51,313 bases of DNA, taken from NCBI GenBank assembly GCA_034506315.1, contig JAPDPT010000019.1, positions 1 through 51,313 of the forward strand, written 5' to 3'. The notes under the pieces are model-generated. The model ran no database searches. It saw nothing but the letters and a program-made list of their open reading frames with translations, and had not been told where the DNA came from. Numbering within the stretch: position 1 is the stretch's first letter; each line of letters starts with the position of its first letter. Below, piece by piece: positions 34,818 through 43,471 of this stretch. The position numbers were made by a program, and so were the translations under genes. The stretch comes from a candidate division KSB1 bacterium (lineage in GTDB: Bacteria; Zhuqueibacterota; Zhuqueibacteria; Oleimicrobiales; Geothermoviventaceae).

Positions 34818-36633
34818 GGGAAGGGCGTACCAGGACTGCGTGCTGCGCGTCGACTTAGGAACCGGCGCAGTCGAAAGGCAGAGGATTCCGGAGGCGGTGG
34901 CCAGGCTCCTCCTTGGAGGCAGGGGTCTCGGCACCTGGCTCCTCTACAACGAGCTGCCTCCGGGTACCGACCCCCTGGGCGCGGACAATCTTCTGATCTT
35001 CGTCACGGGACCGCTCACCGGTACCATCGCTCCGACGGCAGGCAGAGTGGGGCTGGTGACGAAGAGTCCGGCCAACGGGGCCGTCCTGGACTCGTACGCG
35101 GGGGGTTTCTTTGGCGAGACCCTGAGGTTTGCAGGGTACGACGCGCTGGCCATCCGCGGCGTGGCACCGAAGCCTTCTGTGCTGTTTATCGAGGATGGCC
35201 GGATACGGCTCGACGAGGCTGACGAGCTGTGGGGATGGGATGTCTTCGAGACTCAGAGGGCCCTGCGCAAGCGCTACGGAGGCGACGTGGTCACGGCCGT
35301 AATCGGTCCGGCCGGAGAGAGGAAATCGCCCATTGCGGGGATCTTCTGCGAGACCCGCAGCCTGGCTCGTGGCGGCAGCGGTGCCGTCATGGGATCCAAG
35401 AACCTGAAGGCCGTGGTCATTCGCGGATCCGGATCGGTTGCCGTGTACAACCGGCCCGAGTTCGAGGAGGCGGTGTGGATAGCGAGTCGCATGCTTCGGA
35501 TGAGCTCGCAGATCAAGCGGATGCAGACCGACGGCACGGTGAACATCTTGGAGCTGATCAATGTGGCCGGCGGGCTGCCGACGCGCAACTTTCAGGCCGG
35601 TCAGTTCGAGGCCGCGGACCAGATCCGGTGCGAAGCCTGGCAGCAGCACTGGAAGCGCACCAGCGCCTGCCACGCCTGCCCCATCGGCTGTACGAAGATC
35701 GCCTATTCGGACCGGTACGGGATCTGGATCGACGGTCCGGAATACGAGACGACCTTCGCCCTCGGTTCCAATACGGGTGTGGCTGACCGCGACGCCATCC
35801 TTTACGCCAACTACCTTTGCGATAAGTACGGCATTGACGCGATCAGCGCAGGTGGCATTATCGCGTTTACCATGGAGCTTTTTGAGCGCGGGTTCATCAG
35901 CAAGCGGGAATTGGACGGCGTCGAAGCCCGCTTCGGGAACGCCGAGGCCCTGGTCGAGCTCTGTGACCGCATGGGCAAGGGGGAAGGAGTCGGAGCTTTT
36001 CTGGAGAAAGGCGTGCGCGCGATCAGCCAGGCGTTCCCGGGAAGCGAGGCCTTTGCGATGCACGTCAAGGGCTTGGAACTGCCCGGCTACCTGCCGCGAG
36101 CCGCGAAAGGGATCGCCTTGAGCTACGCCATCTCCGAGCGCGGCGCCTGCCACCTCCACGGCTCTCCGATCATCGAGCTGCTGGGTGGGGCCGACCCCAT
36201 CACCCCGGAAGGTAAGGCCCTGCTGTTCCGGACAACGCAGCTCGATGTGGCTGTGGTGGACGCCTGCATCCTCTGTTACTTCACCAAGTTCGGCTTTACC
36301 CTCAAGGAAGTGCAGCAGATGCTCGCGCCCGCCACCGGGTTTCCGTATCGAACGCCGCGCGACGTGGAGCGCATTGGCGAGCGCATCACGAACTTGGCCC
36401 GATTGTTCAACCTCCGGGAAGGCTTTACGGACAAGGATGATACGCTTCCTGCGCGCTGCCTTCGCGAGCCCCTGCCCAGCGGTCCCGCTAAGGGGCAGGT
36501 TGTGGAACTGGACCGAATGAAGGCGGAATACTACCAGGCCATGGGGTGGGATGCCCACGGCATCCCGACCAGGGAAACCCTGCGACGTCTGGAAATGGAC
36601 CAGCTGATTTCCTTCCACGAGGTTCCGCAGTGA
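34807..36633 (+). CDS. Aldehyde:ferredoxin oxidoreductase family protein (AOR-1)
   Basis: A 608-residue tungsten (or molybdenum) bis-pterin oxidoreductase. The N-terminal domain has LLGGRGLGTWLLYNELPPGTD, the cofactor region GPLTGTIAPTAGRVG, and RGGSGAVMGSKNLKAVV. The [4Fe-4S] ligands are C288, C291 and C295 (SACHACPIGC) plus C490 (VDACILC), matching the archaeal enzyme's spacing. Such enzymes oxidise aldehydes to acids with ferredoxin, or run in reverse. ATG 34807 has AGGAAAGAGG upstream and overlaps the end of the aldolase-ferredoxin gene by 11 bases. The MoaD-like gene starts at its stop (GTGA). Translational coupling on both sides argues that these proteins work together. Confidence 0.92.
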   Translation: MSLEGRAYQDCVLRVDLGTGAVERQRIPEAVARLLLGGRGLGTWLLYNELPPGTDPLGADNLLIFVTGPLTGTIAPTAGRVGLVTKSPANGAVLDSYAGGFFGETLRFAGYDALAIRGVAPKPSVLFIEDGRIRLDEADELWGWDVFETQRALRKRYGGDVVTAVIGPAGERKSPIAGIFCETRSLARGGSGAVMGSKNLKAVVIRGSGSVAVYNRPEFEEAVWIASRMLRMSSQIKRMQTDGTVNILELINVAGGLPTRNFQAGQFEAADQIRCEAWQQHWKRTSACHACPIGCTKIAYSDRYGIWIDGPEYETTFALGSNTGVADRDAILYANYLCDKYGIDAISAGGIIAFTMELFERGFISKRELDGVEARFGNAEALVELCDRMGKGEGVGAFLEKGVRAISQAFPGSEAFAMHVKGLELPGYLPRAAKGIALSYAISERGACHLHGSPIIELLGGADPITPEGKALLFRTTQLDVAVVDACILCYFTKFGFTLKEVQQMLAPATGFPYRTPRDVERIGERITNLARLFNLREGFTDKDDTLPARCLREPLPSGPAKGQVVELDRMKAEYYQAMGWDAHGIPTRETLRRLEMDQLISFHEVPQ

Positions 36634-36860
36634 AGGTGACCGTGAAGTTTCATGGCGAGCTACGCAAGTACAACGAGGGCCGGGAAGCGAAGGTCCTGGA
36701 ACTACCCGAGGGAGCCACTGTCTACGATGCCCTGCACCGGAGCCGCATCCCATTGGACCAGATCGCCCTCGTGGCGCGAAACGGGGCACGGGTGGAGTGG
36801 AATGAGCCTCTTCGAGACGGCGATGAACTGAAAGTGTACCAGTTTGCCATCGGCGGGTAA
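36630..36860 (+). CDS. MoaD/ThiS family sulfur-carrier protein (first copy)
   Basis: A 76-residue ubiquitin-like protein ending in Gly-Gly (FAIGG), the group that is adenylated and thiocarboxylated to donate sulfur during pterin-dithiolene (molybdo/tungstopterin) synthesis. VLELPEGATVYDAL and RDGDELKVY are typical. GTG 36630 overlaps the AOR-1 stop as GTGA, with GAGG seven bases upstream; a longer frame exists but lies inside AOR-1. MoaD-like genes beside AOR genes are common and probably serve the tungsten cofactor. Confidence 0.88.
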   Translation: MKVTVKFHGELRKYNEGREAKVLELPEGATVYDALHRSRIPLDQIALVARNGARVEWNEPLRDGDELKVYQFAIGG

Positions 36861-36900
36861 GAGATTCGGACGGGACGGGGACGAGCTGGGTCAAGTTCAG

Positions 36901-37854
36901 ATGGAGGAGCTGGGGATATCGACAGCATGGTTGGCTGGGCGTGCCCGGACAGGTCGCGACCTGTTGCGGACGATCCGAGAACTTGGTCTGAACCTCCTCG
37001 AAGTGGATTACCGATTGGACGCGGAACAGATCACTGACCTCAAGCGAGAGGTAGCGAAAGGGGAAATACGCGTTCTCAGCGTCCACAATCCAGCACCCCT
37101 CCCCGAGGGGGTGAGTCGGGAGCAGGCCTCGGGTGACGTCCTCAGGCTTTCTTCCCTCGACGAAGCGGAAAGGCAAGCCGCCGTTCAGCTGGCGCGGGGT
37201 AGCCTCGCGCTGGCAGCGGAGCTCGGGGCCGGCGCGGTCGTCTTCCACCTTGGCGAGGTGGAATTCGATCACCAGGCCCCGCGTCTGCTCGACTTCTACC
37301 GGAAGGGTTTGATGGAGACCCCGGAGGCCAAAGAGTTCTTGGCGGCGAAGCTTCGGGAACGCAGGGACCGGCGGCAGCCCCACCTGGAGGCGGTGCTGCG
37401 CAGCCTCGAAGAGATCCATCGCGAAGCGGTCCGCCTGGGGATTTGGCTTGCCATTGAGAATCGCTTCTATTACCACCAGATCCCGGATCTCGAGGAGCTG
37501 GACATCCTCTTCCAGCGCTTCGCGGGCGGCAAGGTGGGATATTGGCACGATACAGGCCACGCTCAGGTTTTTCAGGCCCTCGGTTTCTGGGAGCAGGATA
37601 GGCCCCTTGCCCGCTTTGCGGAGCGGCTTCTCGGCTTTCACCTACACGATTGCCGTGGCGTCGACGACCATCGCGCTCCCGGCGACGGGGAGATCGAGTG
37701 GGAGAAAATCCGGCCGTACCTGGTGGCCAATGGCGTGCGCCGTGTTCTCGAAATCCATCCCAAGGTGTCTTTCAAACAGGCGAAGTTGGGGATCGGCTTT
37801 CTGGCTTCCCTCGTGGGAGAGCCGACCCCTGCGGTTGCGGAGGTGGGTCCGTAG
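36901..37854 (+). CDS. Sugar phosphate isomerase/epimerase-like TIM-barrel protein
   Basis: A 317-residue xylose-isomerase-like (AP endonuclease 2 type) barrel. Metal-site strands are visible: VVFHLGEVEF, LAIENRFYY (Glu), YWHDTGHAQVF (Asp/His), FHLHDCRGVDDH (His/Asp) and LEIHPK (Glu). Members isomerise or epimerise sugars, inosose or related ketoses with divalent metals; the exact reaction cannot be assigned. ATG 36901 is chosen although its ribosome site is poor; an earlier TTG lies within the MoaD-like gene. Its place between AOR-1/MoaD and L-rhamnose isomerase fits sugar catabolism. Confidence 0.78.
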   Translation: MEELGISTAWLAGRARTGRDLLRTIRELGLNLLEVDYRLDAEQITDLKREVAKGEIRVLSVHNPAPLPEGVSREQASGDVLRLSSLDEAERQAAVQLARGSLALAAELGAGAVVFHLGEVEFDHQAPRLLDFYRKGLMETPEAKEFLAAKLRERRDRRQPHLEAVLRSLEEIHREAVRLGIWLAIENRFYYHQIPDLEELDILFQRFAGGKVGYWHDTGHAQVFQALGFWEQDRPLARFAERLLGFHLHDCRGVDDHRAPGDGEIEWEKIRPYLVANGVRRVLEIHPKVSFKQAKLGIGFLASLVGEPTPAVAEVGP

Positions 37855-37875
37855 AGCTCCAGCGCGGAAGGCTCG

Positions 37876-38406
37876 GTGACGATCTACCTCTGTTCGATCG
37901 GAAAAGCGCTTACGCCCGAAATCGAAGTGTTGAAGGCCCAGCTACCGCAGGTGCTGCGTGCCGGGGTCGAGACGGCGCAGCCCCACTCCCTGGCGGTACC
38001 CGAGCAGGCTTTTTCGCGCCGCCGGAACCAGTATCACTCGACCATGCTCCTGATGTGGGCCGATGCAAAGATTCCCCGCGGGCAGAGGCCCCTTTTGGCG
38101 CTCACGGAGGTCGACCTTTTCGTGGAGGGGCTGAACTTCGTCTTTGGCGAGGCGGACCCGGGGCGGAGAGTTGCAATCGTCTCCACGCATCGACTGAGAT
38201 GGAGCTACGGGGGCGGTGCGGTGCCGCCCGGGCAGTACGAATCGCGCCTGGTCAAGGAGGCCGTCCACGAACTTGGGCATGTCTTCGGGCTCGGGCATTG
38301 CCCCGATCCAGGCTGTGTGATGTACTTCAGCAACTCCATTCTCGACACGGACCGGAAGGGTAAGGATTTCTGCCCACGTTGCCGGGCCAAACTCTCGGGG
38401 AGGTGA
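37876..38406 (+). CDS. amzA: Archaemetzincin family metalloprotease (M54)
   Basis: A 176-residue protein with the complete archaemetzincin signature: HELGHVFGLGHC (H131, E132, H135, then the third His), followed by the structural cysteines in DPGCVMYFSNS and FCPRC. Zinc is bound by the histidines, and a second zinc by the four cysteines. Family members are aminopeptidase-like or unassigned proteases of Archaea and a minority of Bacteria. GTG 37876 has GGAAGG just upstream, 21 bases after the TIM-barrel gene; its end abuts the DUF72 gene. Why a protease sits in a sugar/AOR gene run is unclear. Confidence 0.92.
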   Translation: MTIYLCSIGKALTPEIEVLKAQLPQVLRAGVETAQPHSLAVPEQAFSRRRNQYHSTMLLMWADAKIPRGQRPLLALTEVDLFVEGLNFVFGEADPGRRVAIVSTHRLRWSYGGGAVPPGQYESRLVKEAVHELGHVFGLGHCPDPGCVMYFSNSILDTDRKGKDFCPRCRAKLSGR

Positions 38407-38411
38407 TCCCG

Positions 38412-39146
38412 GTGCCGGGCACCGAGGTTCGTATCGGTTGCTGCGGTTACACGGTGTCGCGGAGCAAGTACTATCGCACATTTACCGTCGTCGAGATTCA
38501 GCAGACCTTCTACCAACTGCCGCAGCTCGAGACCGCCCAGAAATGGCGGGAGGAGGCGCCACCGGGTTTCGAGTTCACAATGAAAGCCTGGCAACTGATC
38601 ACGCACGAGCCAGCCAGTCCTACGTACCGACGGCTGCGGGAGCCGATTCCTGAGAGCGCGAAGGACCGATATGGAAGCTTCCGGCCCACGGAGGAGGTGA
38701 GGGAGGCTTGGAGGCGCACGGTCGAGTTCGCCGCCGCCCTTGGCGCTACGGTCATTGTTCTGCAATGCCCCGCCAGCTTTCGGCCCACCGAGCAGAACGT
38801 GGCCAACCTGCGCGCCTTCTTCCAGGCGGCTGCGTCCGACGCATTCCGCCTGGCCTGGGAACCCCGGGGCAAATGGCCAAGGGACTTGGTAGCGGAGCTC
38901 TGTGGCGAGCTCAACCTTATCCACTGTGTTGACCCCTTGAAAGACGAGGCGATCAGCGAGGGTCCCTGCTACTACCGCCTCCACGGCCGAACGGGCTACC
39001 GGTACGTGCACACAGAGGAAGATTTTGCCGAGGTTCGCGCGAAACTGCGGCCGGGGGTGGTCAACTACGTGATGTTCAACAACGTGCAGATGTTCGACGA
39101 TGCTCAACGGTTCGCTCAGTATCTGCAGGACAAAGGGATCCCCTGA
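38412..39146 (+). CDS. DUF72 (YecE-like) TIM-barrel protein, second copy
   Basis: A 244-residue DUF72 protein. Landmarks are VRIGCCGYTVSRSKYY, FTVVEIQQTFYQLP, FEFTMKAWQLITH, VIVLQCPASF, LAWEPRGKW and YYRLHGRTGY. GTG 38412 has GGGGAGG about eight bases upstream and starts five bases after archaemetzincin; earlier TTG and GTG starts overlap that gene. It is shorter and more diverged than the copy at 9332-10240 but keeps the same motif order. The reaction of DUF72 proteins is unproven. Confidence 0.83.
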   Translation: MPGTEVRIGCCGYTVSRSKYYRTFTVVEIQQTFYQLPQLETAQKWREEAPPGFEFTMKAWQLITHEPASPTYRRLREPIPESAKDRYGSFRPTEEVREAWRRTVEFAAALGATVIVLQCPASFRPTEQNVANLRAFFQAAASDAFRLAWEPRGKWPRDLVAELCGELNLIHCVDPLKDEAISEGPCYYRLHGRTGYRYVHTEEDFAEVRAKLRPGVVNYVMFNNVQMFDDAQRFAQYLQDKGIP

Positions 39147-39221
39147 GCGGATGATTCCCTGCGCGTCGGGACCGTGGACGATCTGCCGCTGTTGCGTGTG
39201 TTCATCCTGGGTGGAGGCAGA

Positions 39222-40445
39222 ATGAGCACGAACTGGCAAGAAGCGTACGAGTGGCTGCGAAAGGAGCTGGAGGCACGAGGCGTGGACGTGGCCCGGGTCG
39301 AACAAAAGGCCATGTCCCTGGCCGTGGAAACCCCATCGTGGGGCTATGGGGATAGCGGTACGCGTTTCGCGGTGTTCCATCAGCCGGGAGTGCCAAGGAC
39401 GGTCTTCGAAAAGTTGGAAGACGCGGCCCAGGTCCACAAACTCACCGGCATTGCTCCATCCGTGGCCATCCACATCCCCTGGGACCGGGTGGATGATTTC
39501 CGTGAGCTGAAGCGGCGTGCAGAGTCCCTCGGCTTGAAAATCGGGGCCGTCAATCCGAACCTGTTCCAGGATCCGGACTACAAGTTCGGTAGCATCACCC
39601 ATAGCGATCCGCGAGTTCGTCGCAAAGCCATTGACCATCTGCTGGAGTGCGTCGAGATTGCCCGGCAGGTGGGGTCCAAACTCCTCACGCCCTGGTTCGC
39701 TGACGGTACGGACTATCCTGGACAGGGCAATTTCCGCTGGCGGCGCCAGTGGCTGGAAGAGGCTCTGCGAGAGGTCTACCATGCCATGCCTGAGGACATG
39801 ACCCTCGCGCTGGAATACAAGTTTTTCGAACCCGCCTTCTACCACACGGATATTCCGGATTGGGGAACGTCCTACCTTCTCTGCACGAAGCTGGGGCCAA
39901 GGGCGAAAGTACTGGTGGACCTTGGGCACCATCCCCAGGGCACCAACGTACCGTACATCGTGGCTCTCCTCCTTTACGAGGGCCGCCTCGGTGGCTTCCA
40001 CTTCAACAGCCGGAAATACGCTGATGACGACCTTACCGCGGGGTCCATCGATCCCTACGAGCTTTTCCTGATCTTCCACGAGCTCGTCGAGGCGGAAGAA
40101 CAGGACCCTGGGAGATTCCAGGTCGCCTACATGCTGGATCAGAGCCACATCACCAAGCCGAAGATCGAGGCCATGATCCAGTCGGTGATCACGGTGCAGG
40201 AGATGTACACGCGGGCTCTCCTGGTGAATCGGGAAGCTCTGCACGCGGCGCAGCAAGCTAATCGCGTGATCGAGGCGGAGGAGCTCCTGCGCCAGGCTTT
40301 CTGGACGGACGTCGGACCCATTCTGGCAAAGGCTCGGGTGGATCGCGGCTTGCCCGCGGATCCTTTGCGCGCCTACCGGGAGAGCGGGTATCAGCAGAGA
40401 ATCGAGAACGAGAGGCGTGGCGGGAAGCCCGCCTCCTGGACCTGA
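39222..40445 (+). CDS. rhaI: L-rhamnose isomerase (Pseudomonas stutzeri type)
   Basis: A 407-residue TIM-barrel isomerase of the RhaI group: VETPSWGYGDSGTRFAVF near 34, VAIHIPWDR, NPNLFQDPDYKFGSITHSD, the metal-ligand strand LALEYKFFEPAFY, VDLGHHPQGTN and GGFHFNSRKYADDDL, with MLDQSHITKP near the end. These enzymes interconvert L-rhamnose and L-rhamnulose and often accept other aldoses such as L-lyxose, L-mannose and D-allose. ATG 39222 is chosen because GGAGG lies five bases upstream. It starts 75 bases after DUF72 and 22 bases before larA. A rhamnulokinase is not in the window, but a class II aldolase is (45518). Confidence 0.9.
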   Translation: MSTNWQEAYEWLRKELEARGVDVARVEQKAMSLAVETPSWGYGDSGTRFAVFHQPGVPRTVFEKLEDAAQVHKLTGIAPSVAIHIPWDRVDDFRELKRRAESLGLKIGAVNPNLFQDPDYKFGSITHSDPRVRRKAIDHLLECVEIARQVGSKLLTPWFADGTDYPGQGNFRWRRQWLEEALREVYHAMPEDMTLALEYKFFEPAFYHTDIPDWGTSYLLCTKLGPRAKVLVDLGHHPQGTNVPYIVALLLYEGRLGGFHFNSRKYADDDLTAGSIDPYELFLIFHELVEAEEQDPGRFQVAYMLDQSHITKPKIEAMIQSVITVQEMYTRALLVNREALHAAQQANRVIEAEELLRQAFWTDVGPILAKARVDRGLPADPLRAYRESGYQQRIENERRGGKPASWT

Positions 40446-40467
40446 CGGCGGCCAACACGGGAGAGTC

Positions 40468-41772
40468 GTGAGGATCCGGATCGATTACGGCAAGTCCGGC
40501 CTTGAAGTCGAAATCCCGGACGCTCACTTTGTCAAGGCGCTGCGGATGCGGCCAGCCCCCCTCCTCCGCGATGTCCAGGGGGCGGTGACCTCGGCCCTCC
40601 TGCGCCCCATCGGCTGCGCGCCTCTGGTGGAGCTCGCTCGGGGAAAGAAGACAGCGTGCATCGCGATCTGTGACATCACCCGACCTGTGCCGAACTGGCT
40701 CCTTCTTCCGCCCATCCTGCAGGCTCTTGCCGAGGGGGGGATCCCGGAGGGCTGCGTTACGGTTCTGATCGCCACCGGCCTTCACAGGCCCAACGAGGGG
40801 CGGGAGCTCGAGGAGCTGGTGGGAGAGGAGCTGGCCAAGCGGTTGCGCATTGTCAACCACGTTGCTCGCGACCCGGGCCAGCACGTTTATCTCGGCACCA
40901 CACGCAGGGGCACGCCGGTTTACGTCGATCGGCGCTTCGTGGAGGCCGATCTCCACCTGGCTGTCGGATTAATCGAGCCGCATCTCATGGCCGGTTTTTC
41001 GGGCGGGCGCAAAGTGGTTTGTCCTGGCCTGGTCTCCGTAGAGACGATGAGGTGGTTCCACGGGGCCTCGCTGCTGGCCCATGAGGCGGCTCGCGAAGGG
41101 GTACTGGAAGGCAATCCTGTGCACCGGGAGGCGACGGAGGTTGCCAGGCTTGCGCGCGTGGATTTCGCGGTGAATGTGGCTCTGGACGAGGAGAGAAATG
41201 TGGTCGGGATTTTCGCCGGCGAGCTTGAAGCGTCGTTCGCCGAAGGCGTAGCCTTCGTCCGCCAGTACGTGCGCGACGTCGTCCAGGAGCCGGTGGATGT
41301 GGTCGTTACGTCCGGAGGCGGGTATCCCTTAGATGCGACTTTCTACCAAGCCATTAAGGGGGCCACAGCGGCCGCCGGTGTCGTGAAACCGGGAGGGACG
41401 ATCCTTCTGGTGGCCGCATGTACCGAGGGTCTGGGGAGCCGCGAGTTCGTACAGTTGCTGCGGCAATACCCCGACCCAGCGGAGTTCGAAAAGGTGCTTG
41501 CCCGCGGGGACTTCTTCGCTATCGATCAGTGGCAGTATCAGGAGCTCGCGAAGGTGCTTCACAAGGCGGACGTTTGGCTCGTGAACGACACCATACCTCC
41601 CGAGATGCGGCGGTACGTGCCCATCCCCGTGTTCGCGGATGGGCAGGAGGCGTTGCAAGAGGCCTTGCGAAAACACGGGGTCTCAGCCCGGGTCGCGGCC
41701 ATTCCTCGCGGACCTTATGTGCTGGCAGAGGTAGGGAACGATTGCGTGCACGGGCAAGACAGGGGCAATTGA
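40468..41772 (+). CDS. larA: Nickel-dependent lactate racemase family protein
   Basis: A 434-residue LarA. Key residues keep the spacing of the Lactobacillus enzyme, shifted by two: H106 (ATGLHRP), H172 (EPHLMAGF), the cofactor-binding K182 (SGGRKVVCPG) and nickel ligand H198 (WFHGAS). DITRPVPN and GGGYPLDATFYQAIKG are also typical. LarA holds a nickel pincer nucleotide on the lysine and racemises lactate or other 2-hydroxy acids. The cofactor enzymes LarB, LarC and LarE are not in the window. GTG 40468 has GGGAG nearby and starts 22 bases after rhaI. In context it could interconvert the lactate formed from lactaldehyde. Larger 2-hydroxy acids are possible substrates. Confidence 0.92.
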   Translation: MRIRIDYGKSGLEVEIPDAHFVKALRMRPAPLLRDVQGAVTSALLRPIGCAPLVELARGKKTACIAICDITRPVPNWLLLPPILQALAEGGIPEGCVTVLIATGLHRPNEGRELEELVGEELAKRLRIVNHVARDPGQHVYLGTTRRGTPVYVDRRFVEADLHLAVGLIEPHLMAGFSGGRKVVCPGLVSVETMRWFHGASLLAHEAAREGVLEGNPVHREATEVARLARVDFAVNVALDEERNVVGIFAGELEASFAEGVAFVRQYVRDVVQEPVDVVVTSGGGYPLDATFYQAIKGATAAAGVVKPGGTILLVAACTEGLGSREFVQLLRQYPDPAEFEKVLARGDFFAIDQWQYQELAKVLHKADVWLVNDTIPPEMRRYVPIPVFADGQEALQEALRKHGVSARVAAIPRGPYVLAEVGNDCVHGQDRGN

Positions 41773-43022
41773 TCGCCATCCTGCTGGGGCTGGGACTGGC
41801 CATAGCGGCTTGCCACCGACCAGCTGCACGGGCGCCCGTTTGGGTCTGGCTGGATGCGGGACTCTTAACTCCCCAGGTTTTGCCGGAGGCCGTGTGGGAA
41901 GCCGTGGATAGTGCCGCTGCGGCCGGCGCGGAAGGGCTTGTGGTGGAGGTGAAGTGTCGGACGGGAGAGGCGCTCGTAGCCAATTCTGCGTTCCCCTACA
42001 CGAAAATCAGTCCGGCTTCGTCCGGGTCAGGGGATATTCTGCGAATGGCGGCAGAACGCGCCGCAACCAGGGGGATGAGAGTGGCCGCAGGAATCCACGT
42101 CTTCTACGGGGGCAACAAGCGCTCGCGCCAGGGTCTGGCCTGGCAGGGAATGGGCGATTGGTGCGTCACGCGAATCACGGAGCGGGGGCTTGTTCGGGAT
42201 GATGAGGATCCAGAGAGGGCCTGGGTGCGGTTTTCGCCAGCGATCCCCGAAGTCCGACAGGCAGAGCTCTCGTTCTTGGATGCGGTCCTTTCCCGTCCCG
42301 AGTGCGAAGGGGCTTGGCTGGTGGGGGCCGAGTTCCCGGATGTTTGGTCCGACGTTGGGCCGCGGGCACGCGAGGGCTTCCAGGACTGGCTAGGGGCCGA
42401 GGTAAGAACCTGGCCGGCAGACGTCTGTGTCCGGGACTCGACCGGAGTTCTCCGCCCGGGGAAATGGTTTCCCCAATGGATCCTTTGGCGGGCCATGGTG
42501 ATCCGTGATTTTGTGGCTCGCGCCGAAGAAGCTGTGGCCTCACGTCACCCTGGCAAGTGGTTGGGGATCGTGGTGGGGGGATGGCTGCCCAGGGGGTTCC
42601 AAGAGGGGGTGAACTGGGCGCAGCCCGGCTATGACCACCGGAACCGGTGGCTGGTCGCCGGGTACGGCCAAAGCAGTCTGGCCACCGTCGGGACGAGGCT
42701 TGGGATCGGACTCTTCTTCGCGGCTGTGTCCGAGAAGGAGGCGAAGAGGGTCGTTGCTATCCCAGAGGAGGCGAGCTTCGATCCCGGTTGGCTATCGGTG
42801 GAGGGTTGTGTGCGGAGAGCGAAGGGGGCGCTGACGGCGGAATCCTGGGAGCGCACGTGGGCGGTCGTGCATCTCGGTCATTACCAGGGGGACTGGAAGA
42901 AAGCCCGGCGCGCTCTCCGTTCCGCACGTAGTTTTGCGGGGGTCGTGCTCCTGGACGCAACCCAACTCAGTGCCGAGAGATGGTGGGCCAGACTGCGCTC
43001 CGAGCTGGGGTCGGCAAAGTGA
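41742..43022 (+). CDS. Lipoprotein with glycosidase-like TIM barrel (GHL10-like, tentative)
   Basis: About 426 residues. The hydrophobic signal LIAILLGLGLAIAAC ends in a lipobox Cys. TTG 41742 is chosen over TTG 41769 because it supplies a basic leader (RARARQG) and has GGGA upstream; both overlap the end of larA. The mature part looks like a (beta/alpha)8 barrel: PVWVWLDAGLLTP, GAEGLVVEVKCRTGEALV, MRVAAGIHVFYGG, WVRFSPAIPEVRQ, WLVGAEFPDVWSDVG and VGGWLPRGF. This order recalls GHL10-type hypothetical glycoside hydrolases. I am not certain of the family and cannot name a substrate. It would act at the cell envelope, perhaps releasing sugars for the enzymes encoded around it. Confidence 0.65.
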   Translation: MRARARQGQLIAILLGLGLAIAACHRPAARAPVWVWLDAGLLTPQVLPEAVWEAVDSAAAAGAEGLVVEVKCRTGEALVANSAFPYTKISPASSGSGDILRMAAERAATRGMRVAAGIHVFYGGNKRSRQGLAWQGMGDWCVTRITERGLVRDDEDPERAWVRFSPAIPEVRQAELSFLDAVLSRPECEGAWLVGAEFPDVWSDVGPRAREGFQDWLGAEVRTWPADVCVRDSTGVLRPGKWFPQWILWRAMVIRDFVARAEEAVASRHPGKWLGIVVGGWLPRGFQEGVNWAQPGYDHRNRWLVAGYGQSSLATVGTRLGIGLFFAAVSEKEAKRVVAIPEEASFDPGWLSVEGCVRRAKGALTAESWERTWAVVHLGHYQGDWKKARRALRSARSFAGVVLLDATQLSAERWWARLRSELGSAK

Positions 43023-43058
43023 AGCAGTCGGTGGGAAGTAACCAGAGGAGGAGTAACG

Positions 43059-43391
43059 ATGCGAGACTCTACAACCCTGTCGCCGAAGGACGAAAGAGAG
43101 GAGGGCACCCGGGAAAAGGCAAAAGCCTATTATTACCGGCATCGGGAGAGGATTCTCGCAAGGCTCCGCCAGCGGTACCGGGAAGACGAAAGCTACCGTG
43201 AAGCAGTACGGGAGCGCGCCCGCAAGCGCTACCACGAGGACGATGCGTACCGGGAGGCGACCAAGCGCCGCTCCCGCGAGCGCTACCAGCGAATGAAGCA
43301 GGCGCAAATGCTCATCGAGGCGCTGCGGTCGGAAAGCAAACTGCAGACCGGGGTTCCCGAGCCGACCGTACGGACGAGCTCGAGCAAGTGA
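43059..43391 (+). CDS. Small basic protein with 18-residue repeats
   Basis: A 110-residue, strongly charged protein of unknown function. Residues 37-54 and 55-72 are 18-residue repeats (RQRYREDESYREAVRERA, then RKRYHEDDAYREATKRRS), with a diverged unit before (19-36, YYYRHRERILARL) and a half unit after (RERYQRMKQ). It is likely a long helix with an 18-residue (five-turn) period. Similar Arg/Glu/Tyr repeats occur in front of HNH nuclease domains in phage proteins, but no such domain is present here. AGAGGAGGAG before the ATG is one of the strongest ribosome sites in the window, so I believe it is expressed. It lies 36 bases after the lipoprotein and 80 before the second MoaD gene. Confidence 0.75.
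   Translation: MRDSTTLSPKDEREEGTREKAKAYYYRHRERILARLRQRYREDESYREAVRERARKRYHEDDAYREATKRRSRERYQRMKQAQMLIEALRSESKLQTGVPEPTVRTSSSK
43167..43274 (+). repeat. Tandem 54-bp coding repeat (2 full units)
   Basis: Units 43167-43220 and 43221-43274 encode the two matching 18-residue repeats of the basic protein. The protein repeat is clearer than the DNA repeat, so the duplication is old. Confidence 0.7.
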
Positions 43392-43471
43392 TCTGCTCTC
43401 AGGTCCTGTTGCCAGGGGCGAGGGGGAAAAGGGGGAGCAACTTTCACTCGGAGGGTGATCGAGGTTTACGG

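Noticed and set aside
34855-37641. A 928-codon open frame on the minus strand
   Set aside because: It lies opposite AOR-1, MoaD and the TIM-barrel gene, whose motifs and ribosome sites are clear. The translation is low in family-like motifs; long antisense frames are common in GC-rich genes.
38205-40256. A 683-codon open frame on the minus strand
   Set aside because: It is the antisense shadow of archaemetzincin, DUF72 and rhaI, and has no ribosome site or recognisable domain.
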